From VRUE01 sp963716245 (lineage in GTDB: Bacteria > Actinomycetota > Thermoleophilia > Solirubrobacterales > 70-9): DNA of 64,000 bases. The translations under genes and the position numbers were made by a program. The notes under the pieces are model-generated. The model was not told the origin of the DNA. It was given only the letters and a program-made list of their open reading frames with translations, and did not search any database. Of the stretch, positions 43,612-51,842 are shown piece after piece (position 1 is the stretch's first letter; every line of letters begins with the position of its first letter). The stretch lies in NCBI GenBank assembly GCA_963716245.1, contig OY970300.1, forward strand, positions 1,674,001 to 1,738,000, given 5' to 3'.

Positions 43612-44421
43612 TCAGCTGTCCGATTCGGCGGCGGTGCTCGTCGTCAGGCTCGACGCCGCGCCGCCGCCGAGGACGCGGCGAACCAGCCGCGGCGCGAGGA
43701 TGCGAGCGATCGCCGCCAGGGCGTAGGGCCGCGGCACGTAGCGCTCGGCGCGGCCCCGCAGGCCGCACTCGGCGATCGCGTCGGCGACCTTCTCGGGCTT
43801 CGAGACGATCCAGCGGGTCAGCGCCCGCTCGCGCAGCTCGGTCGCGGGGAAGCCTTCCGTCGCGACGAAGCCGGGCAGGACGAGCCCGACGTGCACGCCG
43901 TGCGGCCGCTCCTCGGCGTGGAGCGAGTCGCTCCAACCGATCAGCGCGAACTTGCTCGCCGAGTAGGCACCGGTGCGGGCTCGGGAGACCCGACCGGCCG
44001 TGCTCGCGACGTTGACGATCGAGCCGGGCGCCGAGCGGCGCAGCAGCGGCAGCAGCGCCTCGGTGAGGCGGACGACCGCGTCGAAGTTCAGCTCCATGTG
44101 GCGACGGACGTTGGCGTAGCCCTCCTCCGCGAAGGTTCCGCGCCAGGCGGCGCCGGCGTTGTTGACCAGCAGCGTCAGGCGTCCGGCGTGCTGCTCGTCC
44201 AGGTGGGCGCGGATCCGTGCCGGCGCGTCGCTCTCGGTCAGGTCCGCCGCGAGCCAGGTCGCCCTGCACGGCAGCGACTCGGCCAGCGCCCGCAGGCGCT
44301 CCCCGCGCCGCGCGACGAGGACCAGGTCCGCGCCGGGCTCGGCGGCGATGCGCCTCGCCGCCGCCTCGCCGATCCCGCTGGAGGCGCCGGTGACCAGCGC
44401 CACGATCGCCCTCTCGCTCAC
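43612..44421 (-). CDS. Short-chain dehydrogenase/reductase (classical, DltE/YqjQ-like)
   Basis: 269 residues from GTG 44421. 'VALVTGASSGIGEAAARRIA', 'LLVNNAGAAWRG', Ser in 'IVNVASTAG', and Tyr-x3-Lys in 'TGAYSASKFAL' give a complete SDR active site. The segment 'LVARRGERL' indicates NADP(H). The C-terminal extension 'PYALAAIARILAPRLVRRVLGG' is hydrophobic and may touch the membrane. The substrate is unknown. Confidence 0.88.
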   Translation of the reverse strand: MSERAIVALVTGASSGIGEAAARRIAAEPGADLVLVARRGERLRALAESLPCRATWLAADLTESDAPARIRAHLDEQHAGRLTLLVNNAGAAWRGTFAEEGYANVRRHMELNFDAVVRLTEALLPLLRRSAPGSIVNVASTAGRVSRARTGAYSASKFALIGWSDSLHAEERPHGVHVGLVLPGFVATEGFPATELRERALTRWIVSKPEKVADAIAECGLRGRAERYVPRPYALAAIARILAPRLVRRVLGGGAASSLTTSTAAESDS

Positions 44422-44486
44422 CGGGGGAACGCTAGTCCAAAAGCCCCCTGGGCCGGTCCACCCGGCTGGCATACTGCGTCGTCGCC

Positions 44487-45536
44487 ATGGCCAAGGTCCC
44501 CGCCCCACTCGACAAGCTGCTGCGCATCGTCGCGCCGTCCGGCCACGAGGAGCCGGCTGCGGCCGCCTGGCGCGAGGAGGCCTCCTTCGCCACGCTGTCG
44601 GCCGACGGGCTCGGCTCCTCGATCGCCCGGGTCGGCGACGCGGCCCCGCTGCTGGCCGTGGTCGGCCACATCGACGAGATCGGCCTCGTCGTCACCCACG
44701 TCGACGAGAAGGGCTTCCTGTACTTCTCGCCAATCGGCGGCTGGGACCCGCAGGTCCTGGTCGGCCAGCGCGTCGCGATCCGCGGCCGCGACGGCATCGT
44801 GCCGGGCGTGGTCGGGCGCAAGCCGATCCACCTGCTCGAGCCCGACCAGCGCAAGAAGGTCGTCGAGCTGAAGGGCCTCCACATCGACGTCGGCGCCGCC
44901 TCCCGCGAGGAGGCCGCGGAGCTGGTCCGCGTGGGCGACCCGGTGACGATCGCCACCGAGCCCGTCCGGCTCGCCGGCGAGAGGCTCGCCGGCCGCGCGA
45001 TGGACAACCGGCTCGGCGCCTACGTCGCCCTCGAGGCGCTGCGCCGCTGCGACGAGCGTGGATCCCTGCAGGGGAGCTTCGCCGCGGTCGCCGCCGTGCA
45101 GGAGGAGATCGGGCTGTTCGGGGCCAGGACGTCCGCCTTCGAGGTGCGCCCCGACCTGGCCGTCGCCGTCGACGTCACCCACGCCACCGACGCGCCGGGG
45201 ATCGAGACGAAGCAGCTCGGCGAGCACCCGCTCGGCTCCGGTCCGGCGATCGGCCGCGGCTCGACGCTCTCGCCGAAGGTCTTCGAGCTGCTGGTCGAGG
45301 CGGCCGAGGAGGCGGGCATCGACTACACGATCAGCGCCAGCGGCCGCAGCACCAGCACCGACGCCGACGCGATCCAGATCTCCCGCTCGGGCATCCCCAC
45401 GGGCCTCGTCTCGATCCCGCTTCGCTACATGCACTCGCCGGTCGAGATGGTCGACCTCGGCGACCTCGAGGCGACGGTAGAACTGATCGCCGCCTTCGCG
45501 GCGCGGCTCGACGCCGGCGTGGACCTCAGCCGCTGA
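44487..45536 (+). CDS. M42 family metallopeptidase (glutamyl aminopeptidase/FrvX type)
   Basis: 349 residues. Metal ligands are visible: His in 'AVVGHIDEIGL', Asp in 'GRAMDNRLGAYVAL', Glu-Glu in 'AAVQEEIGLFGA', Asp in 'AVDVTHATD', and His in 'RYMHSPVEMVD'. The family forms large tetrahedral aminopeptidase assemblies degrading peptides. The 3' end overlaps the convergent diguanylate cyclase gene by 11 bases. Confidence 0.92.
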   Translation: MAKVPAPLDKLLRIVAPSGHEEPAAAAWREEASFATLSADGLGSSIARVGDAAPLLAVVGHIDEIGLVVTHVDEKGFLYFSPIGGWDPQVLVGQRVAIRGRDGIVPGVVGRKPIHLLEPDQRKKVVELKGLHIDVGAASREEAAELVRVGDPVTIATEPVRLAGERLAGRAMDNRLGAYVALEALRRCDERGSLQGSFAAVAAVQEEIGLFGARTSAFEVRPDLAVAVDVTHATDAPGIETKQLGEHPLGSGPAIGRGSTLSPKVFELLVEAAEEAGIDYTISASGRSTSTDADAIQISRSGIPTGLVSIPLRYMHSPVEMVDLGDLEATVELIAAFAARLDAGVDLSR

Positions 45537-46638
45537 CCGCCACGGAGGCCTCGCAGCCGCCGAGGACGACGCGGTCCCGGCCACCGGCCTTCGCCGCGTA
45601 GAGCGCCGCGTCCGCCTGGCCGATCAGGTCGTCGGTGTCGACGGTGCCCGTTCCCGACACGGCCACTCCGATGCTGACCGTCACCGGCACCCCGACCGGC
45701 TTGCGTTCGCAGACCGCCTCGCGCAGCCGCTCGGCGATCTCGAGCGCGTCCTCTTCGTCGGCGCCCGGCAGCACGACGAGGATCTCCTCGCCGCCGACCC
45801 GGTAGATCGAGTCGCCCGCCCGCAGCGTCGCGCGCATCGTGTAGGCGACGTCCTGCAGGACGGCGTCGCCGGCGGCGTGGCCCAGCTGGTCGTTGACGCG
45901 CTTGAAGTGATCGAGGTCGCAGAGCAGCAGGGCGTGCGAGAGGCCCTCGGCCTCGCTGATCGGCTCCCCGTCGAGCTCGGCGAGGCGCTGCTCCAGGGCG
46001 CTGCGGTTGAACAGGCCGGTGAGCGGGTCGACCGTGGAGCGGCGCCGGTGGGCGCGGTCGGACTCGACCAGGGCGCCGGAGAGGATCACCGCGCAGACGA
46101 TCAGCGCCGCGGTGGCCATCACGTCCTGGTAGTTCGCGGACGCGGTCGCCGCGTCGAGCCCATAGGTGGTGACGCCGAGCAGGATCAGGATGTAGACGGT
46201 CCCGACCGCCATGCCGCGCGGCTCGAAGCGGGCGCCGAGCGTCACGGCCGGCAGCGCGTACCACATCAGCGCAGGGCTCTCGACCCCACCGGTCATCACG
46301 ACCGCGTCGGCAAGCAGCAGCGGCAGCATTCCCCAGGCGGCAGCGACCCAGAGCGCCGGATGCGAGCTTGTACGCAGAAACCGGTCGGCGATCGCGAAGC
46401 CGGCCAGCCCGACCGACAGGGGGGCGACCCACCACCAGCCGATGTCCGGGCTGGTCAGCGCCAGCCCGACGGCGAGGATCGCGAAGCAGGCGGTGCGGTA
46501 GCGGCGCATCCGCAGCTCCATGTCGATCAGGCGCTCGCGGCGGGCGTTTTCGCGGATCGCGACCAGGGACTCCTTCGGCGGGGCGGTGGCTTCCGCCTGC
46601 TCGCGCGCGGGGCGCACTCTCCTGGTCGTCAATCTCAC
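45526..46638 (-). CDS. Membrane-anchored GGDEF diguanylate cyclase
   Basis: 370 residues from GTG 46638. After a charged N-terminus come about six TM helices (about 48-190). A linker leads to the GGDEF domain: 'RRRSTVDPLTGLFNRSALEQRL', 'LLLCDLDHFKRVNDQLGHAAGDAVL', active-site loop 'YRVGGEEILVVLPG' (GGEEI, a common active variant), and 'VTVSIGVAV'. It makes c-di-GMP in response to an unknown membrane signal. No allosteric RxxD site is obvious before the loop. Confidence 0.9.
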   Translation of the reverse strand: MRLTTRRVRPAREQAEATAPPKESLVAIRENARRERLIDMELRMRRYRTACFAILAVGLALTSPDIGWWWVAPLSVGLAGFAIADRFLRTSSHPALWVAAAWGMLPLLLADAVVMTGGVESPALMWYALPAVTLGARFEPRGMAVGTVYILILLGVTTYGLDAATASANYQDVMATAALIVCAVILSGALVESDRAHRRRSTVDPLTGLFNRSALEQRLAELDGEPISEAEGLSHALLLCDLDHFKRVNDQLGHAAGDAVLQDVAYTMRATLRAGDSIYRVGGEEILVVLPGADEEDALEIAERLREAVCERKPVGVPVTVSIGVAVSGTGTVDTDDLIGQADAALYAAKAGGRDRVVLGGCEASVAVSG

Positions 46639-46717
46639 CCAATGCGCATCGGCGCTGGGGCGCCGAGACTTGAGGCTGCAGCGCAGCTATCGGTGAACGA
46701 TTCTGTCTGCGCGGTGC

Positions 46718-47776
46718 TCAGTCGACGATCTGCAGGTCCTTGGACAGGCCGCTGAGATTGCGACAGCCGTCCGCCTCGACCACGACGAGGTCCTCGATCC
46801 GGACGCCCAGCTCGCCGGGCAGGTAGACGCCCGGCTCGATCGTCACCACCTCGCCCGCCTCCAGCACGTCCTCGGAGCGGGGAGAGACGCGCGGCGCCTC
46901 GTGCACCTCGAGCCCGACGCCGTGCCCGAGCCCGTGGCCGAAGCGCTCGCCGTGGCCGTCCGCCTCGATCCGCTCGCGCGCGACGCGGTCCAGCTCCTCC
47001 CCGCCGATGCCGGCGCGTACGGCGTCGAGCGCCGCCGCCTGGGCGGCCCGCACCGCCTCGTAGACCTCGCGGGCGTGCTCGCCGGGCTCGCCCGTCGCGA
47101 AGGTGCGCGTCCCGTCCGAGCAGTAGCCGTCGAGCATGGCGCCCATGTCGAAGACGACCAGCTCGCCGCGACCGATCTCGCGCTCGCCCGGCTCGGCGTG
47201 CGGGAGGGCGCCGTTCGGTCCCGCCGCGACGATCGCCGGGAACGACGGGTCGCCGCCCAGCTCCCTGATCCGCGCCTCGGCCGCCCGCGCCACGTCGCGC
47301 TCGCTGCGCCCGGCGAGGCCCCGCTCGACGGTCCACCGCCAGACCTCGTCGGCGAGCTCGGCCGCCGCGGAGATCGCCTCCAGCTCCGCCTCGTCCTTGA
47401 CGCGGCGGAGCGCCTCGACCGCGCCCCCGGCCGCGACCAGCTCGACGCCGTCCGCCAGCTTGCCGCCCAGCCGCTCGAGCAGCCGCACCGAGACGTGGTC
47501 GTCCTCGAAGCCGGTCCTGCCGCCGAGCCGCTCCGCGAGCCCGCCGAGCCAGTCGTCCGCGACCGTGACGACCTCCCAGCCCTCGACCTCCGCCTCGGCG
47601 CGCTCGGTGTAGCGGAAGTCGGTCAGGAAGAGGCGCGTGTCGGGCCCGCAGACGCAGGCGCCGTTGGTGCCTCCGAAGCCGGTCAGGTAGCGGACGTTGA
47701 CCAGGTGGGTGACCAGCATCCGGTCCAGCCCGCGACCGGCGAGCTGCCCGGCGAGCCGGTCCCCCCGCCCCCTCAC
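46718..47776 (-). CDS. pepQ: Xaa-Pro aminopeptidase/dipeptidase (M24)
   Basis: 352 residues from GTG 47776, overlapping the aroQ stop by four bases. The creatinase-like N-domain is 'RMLVTHLVNVRYLTGFGGTNGACV'. Five metal ligands are seen: Asp and Asp in 'VVFDMGAMLDGYCSDGTRTF', His in 'FGHGLGHGVGLEVHE', Glu in 'TIEPGVYLP', and Glu in 'VRIEDLVVV'. It cleaves Xaa-Pro peptides. Placement between aroQ and efp is the normal actinobacterial order. Confidence 0.95.
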   Translation of the reverse strand: MRGRGDRLAGQLAGRGLDRMLVTHLVNVRYLTGFGGTNGACVCGPDTRLFLTDFRYTERAEAEVEGWEVVTVADDWLGGLAERLGGRTGFEDDHVSVRLLERLGGKLADGVELVAAGGAVEALRRVKDEAELEAISAAAELADEVWRWTVERGLAGRSERDVARAAEARIRELGGDPSFPAIVAAGPNGALPHAEPGEREIGRGELVVFDMGAMLDGYCSDGTRTFATGEPGEHAREVYEAVRAAQAAALDAVRAGIGGEELDRVARERIEADGHGERFGHGLGHGVGLEVHEAPRVSPRSEDVLEAGEVVTIEPGVYLPGELGVRIEDLVVVEADGCRNLSGLSKDLQIVD

Positions 47777-48231
47777 GGCGCCGAGACGCCGAGCCGGCGG
47801 GCCAGGGTCGCGAGCGCGTCGCGGTAGCCGTCCGGGCCCCTGCCGGCGATCTTCTCGAGCACCAGCCCGTCGAAGACCGAGAGCCTGCGCCAGTCCTGGC
47901 GCGACTCAACGTCGGAGAGGTGGACCTCGACGGTCGGCAGCCCGGTCAGCTCCAGCGCGTCGGCGATCGCGCGGCTGTAGTGGGTCCAGGCGCCGGCGTT
48001 GAGCAGCACGGCGTCGCAGAGATCGGGCAGCCGGTGCAGGTACTCGACGAACTCGCCCTCGGAGTTGGTCTGGAAGAAGATCGCTTCCACCCCCAGCTCG
48101 CGCGCCCAGCGCTGGATCTTCGTCTCCAGCTCGTGCAGGGACAGGCCGCCGTAGACCGCCGGATCGCGCCGCTCGAGCACGTCGAAGTTGACCCCGTGCA
48201 GGACGGCGACGCGGTTGTGGGCGCTGGTCAT
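47773..48231 (-). CDS. aroQ: Type II 3-dehydroquinate dehydratase, divergent
   Basis: 152 residues. Type II features are 'VAVLHGVNFDVLERRDPAVYGG' (Asn, Arg and catalytic Tyr), 'FFQTNSEGEFVEYLH', 'VLLNAGAWTHYSRAIADAL' and 'VEVHLSDVESRQDW'. Differences from the common form are the usual LNPGA read as LNAGA, and the R-x-HSY region read as 'RRLSVFDGLVLEKIAGRGPDGY', without the His-Ser-Tyr. It converts 3-dehydroquinate to 3-dehydroshikimate. It lies directly downstream of the AroK-AroB fusion, so the role is supported by context. Confidence 0.88.
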   Translation of the reverse strand: MTSAHNRVAVLHGVNFDVLERRDPAVYGGLSLHELETKIQRWARELGVEAIFFQTNSEGEFVEYLHRLPDLCDAVLLNAGAWTHYSRAIADALELTGLPTVEVHLSDVESRQDWRRLSVFDGLVLEKIAGRGPDGYRDALATLARRLGVSAP

Positions 48232-48253
48232 CGCCGGGCCGTCCCGTCTCGCG

Positions 48254-49780
48254 TCATAGCTCCTCCACCGCGGCCCGGACCTTACCCGGCTCGATCTGCT
48301 GTCCGACCCGGGGCGCGCCGGGCTCGGCGAGGAGCACGAAGGCGACGCCCTCGGCGGTCCGCTTCTTGTCCCGCTGGAGCGCCTCGAGCGTCGCGTCGAC
48401 GCCGACCGCCCGGTCGAGCTCGACCGGGAGGCCGTGCCGGCGCAGGATCGCCTCGACCTCGTCGCGCAGCTCGGCCGCCCCGGAGAGGCGAAGCGCCGCG
48501 AGCAGGCCGAGCCCGATCGCCTCGCCGTGCCGATAGCGCGAGTAGCCGCTGGCCGCCTCGATCGCGTGGCCGACGGTGTGGCCGAGGTTGAGCACGGCGC
48601 GCAGCCCCGCGTCGCGCTCGTCCGCGGCGACGACCTCGCACTTGAAGCGGGCGCAGGCGAAGACGACCTCGTCGAGCTCGCCCGGATCGAGCGCCTCCAG
48701 CGAGCGCACCCGCTCCCAGAGCGGGCCGCCCGCGAGCAGGCCCGTCTTCAGCGCCTCGACAAAGCCGGCGGCCAGCTCCTCGGCCGGCAGCGAGGCAAGG
48801 GTCGCGGTGTCGGCGAGGACGGCGGCCGGCAGGTGGTAGGCGCCCGCGTAGTTCTTGCCCTCCGGCAGGTCGACGCCGGTCTTGCCGCCGTAGGCCGAGT
48901 CGACCTGGGCGACAAGGGAGGTGGGCACGTGGACGACCGGCACGCCGCGCTGGTAGGTGTGGGCGCAGAAGCCGGCGAGGTCCCCGACGACGCCGCCGCC
49001 GAGGGCGACGAGGTGGTCCTCGCGGGTCATCCCGGCCCTGGCCAGCTCGCGCAGGACCCGCTCGGCCTCGGCCATCGTCTTCGCCGCCTCGCCCGGCTCG
49101 ACCTCGATGCGGCCCGCGAGCGGCCCGACCCGATCCGCGTAGAGGCCCCCCACCGAGGTGTCGGTGACGCAGAAGCGCCTGCCCTCCAGCGGCCACGGCC
49201 CCGAGCCGAGCAGGCCCCGCCCGACCAGGACCGGGTACTCGCCGGAGGCGCTGCTCGCCCAGATCAGCTTCGTCCCGGCCGGAAGGTCGGTCAGCGCCAG
49301 CACGGACGGCAGCGCCCGCCCGACCAGCCCGGGATCGCCCTGCGGTAGGACGGCGTCGGCGAGCTCTTCGTAGAGCGGCAGGCGCACGCTGAGCAGCCGC
49401 GCGACGTCCTCGGCGGTGCGGGCCAGCGGCCGGGGCGTCCCCTCGATCCGGCGCCACGCCTCGTCGGGATCGATCTGCAGCCAGACGACGACGTGGCGGC
49501 CGAGCGCCTTGCGCACCCGCTCGGAGAGGACGCTGCCCCCGCCCAGCGCGATCGCGCCGCCGTCGGCGCGGTCGAGCAGCTCGCCGACGACCTCGGCCTC
49601 GCGGGCCCTGAACGCCTCCTCGCCGTGGCGCTCGAACGCCGCCGCGATCGGCATTCCCAGCTCGCGTTCCATCAGCTCGTCGATCTCGGTCGTCTCGAGC
49701 CCGGACAGCCGCGCCACGTCCAGCGCGGCGCTCTTGCCGGCGCCCATGAAGCCGATGAAGACGATCGCGGGCCGGCTCAC
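48254..49780 (-). CDS. Shikimate kinase / 3-dehydroquinate synthase fusion (AroK-AroB)
   Basis: 508 residues from GTG 49780. Residues 1-165 are shikimate kinase: P-loop 'GFMGAGKSAALD' (10-21), 'EIDELMERELGMPIAAAFERHGEEAFRAREAEVV', 'ALGGGSVL', and a lid with 'RPLAR'. Residues about 175-508 are dehydroquinate synthase: 'LGGGVVGDLAGFCAHTYQRGVPVVHVPTSLVAQVDSAYGGKTGVDLPEGKN', 'NLGHTVGHAIEAASGYSRYRHGEAIGLGLLAA', with zinc ligands in GHTVGH and YRHGEA. One polypeptide thus holds steps 2 and 5 of the shikimate pathway. In most actinobacteria these are two adjacent genes. It sits four bases after aroC. Confidence 0.95.
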   Translation of the reverse strand: MSRPAIVFIGFMGAGKSAALDVARLSGLETTEIDELMERELGMPIAAAFERHGEEAFRAREAEVVGELLDRADGGAIALGGGSVLSERVRKALGRHVVVWLQIDPDEAWRRIEGTPRPLARTAEDVARLLSVRLPLYEELADAVLPQGDPGLVGRALPSVLALTDLPAGTKLIWASSASGEYPVLVGRGLLGSGPWPLEGRRFCVTDTSVGGLYADRVGPLAGRIEVEPGEAAKTMAEAERVLRELARAGMTREDHLVALGGGVVGDLAGFCAHTYQRGVPVVHVPTSLVAQVDSAYGGKTGVDLPEGKNYAGAYHLPAAVLADTATLASLPAEELAAGFVEALKTGLLAGGPLWERVRSLEALDPGELDEVVFACARFKCEVVAADERDAGLRAVLNLGHTVGHAIEAASGYSRYRHGEAIGLGLLAALRLSGAAELRDEVEAILRRHGLPVELDRAVGVDATLEALQRDKKRTAEGVAFVLLAEPGAPRVGQQIEPGKVRAAVEEL

Positions 49781-49784
49781 CGGC

Positions 49785-50957
49785 TCACCCGCGGAGGTCG
49801 ATGCGCTTCTCGTAGTGCTCGACGGCGGCGAGCACGTCGTCGATGTGGTCGCCGCCGAACTTCTCGCGGTAGCAGCGCGCCAGGGTGAGGCAGACCATCG
49901 CCTCGGCGACGACGGCGGCGGCGGGGACGACGGTCGAGTCGGTCCGCTCACGCAGCGCCTGCGCCGGCTCCTTGGTCTCCGTGTCGACCGAGCGCAGCGG
50001 CTTGGTCAGAGTCGAGATCGGCTTGATCGCGGCCCGCACGGAGAGCGGCAGACCGTTGGTCATCCCGCCCTCGAGTCCGCCGGCGTGGTTGGTCTCGCGG
50101 TGGTAGCCGCGCTCCTGCGACCAGAAGATCTCGTCGTGGGCCTCCGAGCCGGGCCTCCCGGCGACGTCCCACGCCTCGCCGATCGCGACCCCCTTGACCG
50201 ACTGGATCGAGGCGACGGCACCGGCCAGCTGGCCGTCGAGCCGCTCCTCCCAGGAGATGTGGGAGCCGAGCCCGGGGACGAGCCCGAACGCCCGCACCTC
50301 GAAGCTGCCGCCGAGACTCTCGTTGGCCTTGCGGAGCCGGTTGATCTCCTCGACCATCGCGGCGCTCGCCTCGGCGTCGAGGCAGCGGACCGGGTCCTCG
50401 TCGACCGCTGCGAAGTCCTCCGGCGACAGGTCCCCCCGCTCCGGGGCCTTCACGGAGGCGATCTGGACGACGTGGCTGTGGACGCTGACACCGAGCGCGG
50501 CGAGGAAGCCGCGCGCGATCGAGCCGGCGGCGACCCGCGCCGCGGTCTCGCGGGCGCTGGCTCGCTCGAGCACGTTGCGGACGTCGCCGTGGCCGTACTT
50601 CTGGGCGCCGACCAGGTCGGCGTGGCCCGGCCGCGGCAGGTGCACCTCTTCGGGCTCGAACCCCTCGACCGGCCAGGGGTTCATCCGCTCCTCCCAGTTG
50701 GCGTAGTCGCGGTTGGCGACCAGCACCGCGATCGGGCTGCCGAGCGTGCGCCCGTGGCGGACGCCGGAGCGGACCTCGACCGTGTCGGTCTCGATCTTCA
50801 TCCGCCCGCCGCGGCCGTGGCCGAGCTGGCGCCGGGCCATGTCGCGGTCGAGCGCCTCGCGGTCGAGCTCGAGCCCCGCCGGCATGCCCTCGACGATCGC
50901 GACCAGGCCGGGCCCGTGCGACTCGCCCGCGGTGGTGAAGCGAAAGCGGCTGCTCAT
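49785..50957 (-). CDS. aroC: Chorismate synthase
   Basis: 390 residues from ATG 50957. Signatures are 'FTTAGESHGPGLVAIVEGMPAGLEL', 'GHGRGGRMKIETDTVEVRSGVRHGRTLGSPIAV', 'RPGHADLVGAQKYGHGDVRNVLERASARETAARVAAG' and 'SIQSVKGVAIGEAW...NHAGGLEGGMTNGLPL'. It is FMN-dependent and forms chorismate from EPSP. aroA (EPSP synthase) is not in the window. A strong palindrome separates it from aroE upstream. Confidence 0.97.
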   Translation of the reverse strand: MSSRFRFTTAGESHGPGLVAIVEGMPAGLELDREALDRDMARRQLGHGRGGRMKIETDTVEVRSGVRHGRTLGSPIAVLVANRDYANWEERMNPWPVEGFEPEEVHLPRPGHADLVGAQKYGHGDVRNVLERASARETAARVAAGSIARGFLAALGVSVHSHVVQIASVKAPERGDLSPEDFAAVDEDPVRCLDAEASAAMVEEINRLRKANESLGGSFEVRAFGLVPGLGSHISWEERLDGQLAGAVASIQSVKGVAIGEAWDVAGRPGSEAHDEIFWSQERGYHRETNHAGGLEGGMTNGLPLSVRAAIKPISTLTKPLRSVDTETKEPAQALRERTDSTVVPAAAVVAEAMVCLTLARCYREKFGGDHIDDVLAAVEHYEKRIDLRG

Positions 50958-50977
50958 GCCGGCAAGGCTATAGCGGC

Positions 50978-51021
50978 GACTGTGGAGTTGACCACACCCC
51001 AGTGTGGTCAACTCCACAGTC
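50978..51021 (-). other. Perfect 20-bp inverted repeat with 4-nt loop between aroE and aroC
   Basis: The arms at 50978-50997 (starting GACTGTGGAGTTGACC) and 51002-51021 are exact reverse complements around CCCA. It sits 20 bases upstream of the aroC ATG and 17 bases beyond the aroE stop on the same transcript. The stem could terminate, attenuate or protect the aroC-onward mRNA, or be a protein site. The minus-strand side has no T-tract. Confidence 0.85.
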
Positions 51022-51037
51022 AGCGATGATTTTGGGG

Positions 51038-51829
51038 TCAGCCGCGGGCGGCGGCGCGCATCGCGTCGACCGGCGCCTCGCGGCCGGTCCAGATCCGCAG
51101 GGAGAGGGCGCCCTGGCGGACCAGCACCTCGATTCCGTCGACGACGGTGGCGCCGGCCGTCGCAGCGACGGTCAGCAGCTTCGAAGGCGCCGAGCCATAG
51201 ACCATGTCGACGACCGTGTGCCGGTCGTCGAGGTCGCCCGGGCCGAGCGGCAGCTCCGCGAACGGGTCCTCGCCGTGCAGGCCGACGGAGGTCGAGTTGA
51301 CGACCAGGTCGTACGTCCTCATGTCGAGCACGTCGACCGGCCTGCCGCCGAGCTCCGCGCAGAGGTTGCGGGAGCGCAGCCCGGTGCGGTTCCAGACCTC
51401 GACCTCCGCCCCTTCGCGCACGAGCGCCCAGACGATCGCCCGTGCGGCCCCGCCGGCGCCGAGCACGAGCGCTCGCGCGCCCGCCGGCGAGGCCGGCAGC
51501 GCGTCGAGCAGTCCCTGGGCGTCGGTGTTGTCGCCGCGAATCTCGCCGTCGGCGAAGCTGAGCGTGTTGACCGCGCCGATCTCGCGCGCCGTCTCGGAGA
51601 GCGAGTCGGCGACGCCGAGCGCAGCGCCCTTGTGCGGCACGGTCACGTTGGCGCCGGCGAACCCTTCCTCGGCCATCGCGCACACGCGACGCTCGAGCTC
51701 GTCCGGCGCGACCTCGATCGCCTCGTAGCTCCACTCGCCCGCCAAGCCCAACTCGGCCAGGGCGGCGTTCTGCATCCGCGGCGAGCGCGAGTGCCCGACC
51801 GGATAGCCGAGGACGGCGAGGCGCTTCAC
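51038..51829 (-). CDS. aroE: Shikimate dehydrogenase
   Basis: 263 residues from GTG 51829. 'LGYPVGHSRSPRMQNAALAELG' binds shikimate. 'GANVTVPHKGAAL' holds the catalytic Lys. 'GAVNTLSFADGEIRGDNTDAQGLL', 'ALVLGAGGAARAIVWAL' (NADP site) and 'VVNSTSVGLHG' complete the signature. It is in the chain mltG-aroE-aroC-aroK/B-aroQ. Confidence 0.96.
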   Translation of the reverse strand: MKRLAVLGYPVGHSRSPRMQNAALAELGLAGEWSYEAIEVAPDELERRVCAMAEEGFAGANVTVPHKGAALGVADSLSETAREIGAVNTLSFADGEIRGDNTDAQGLLDALPASPAGARALVLGAGGAARAIVWALVREGAEVEVWNRTGLRSRNLCAELGGRPVDVLDMRTYDLVVNSTSVGLHGEDPFAELPLGPGDLDDRHTVVDMVYGSAPSKLLTVAATAGATVVDGIEVLVRQGALSLRIWTGREAPVDAMRAAARG

Positions 51830-51842
51830 CGGGCGTCGGATC

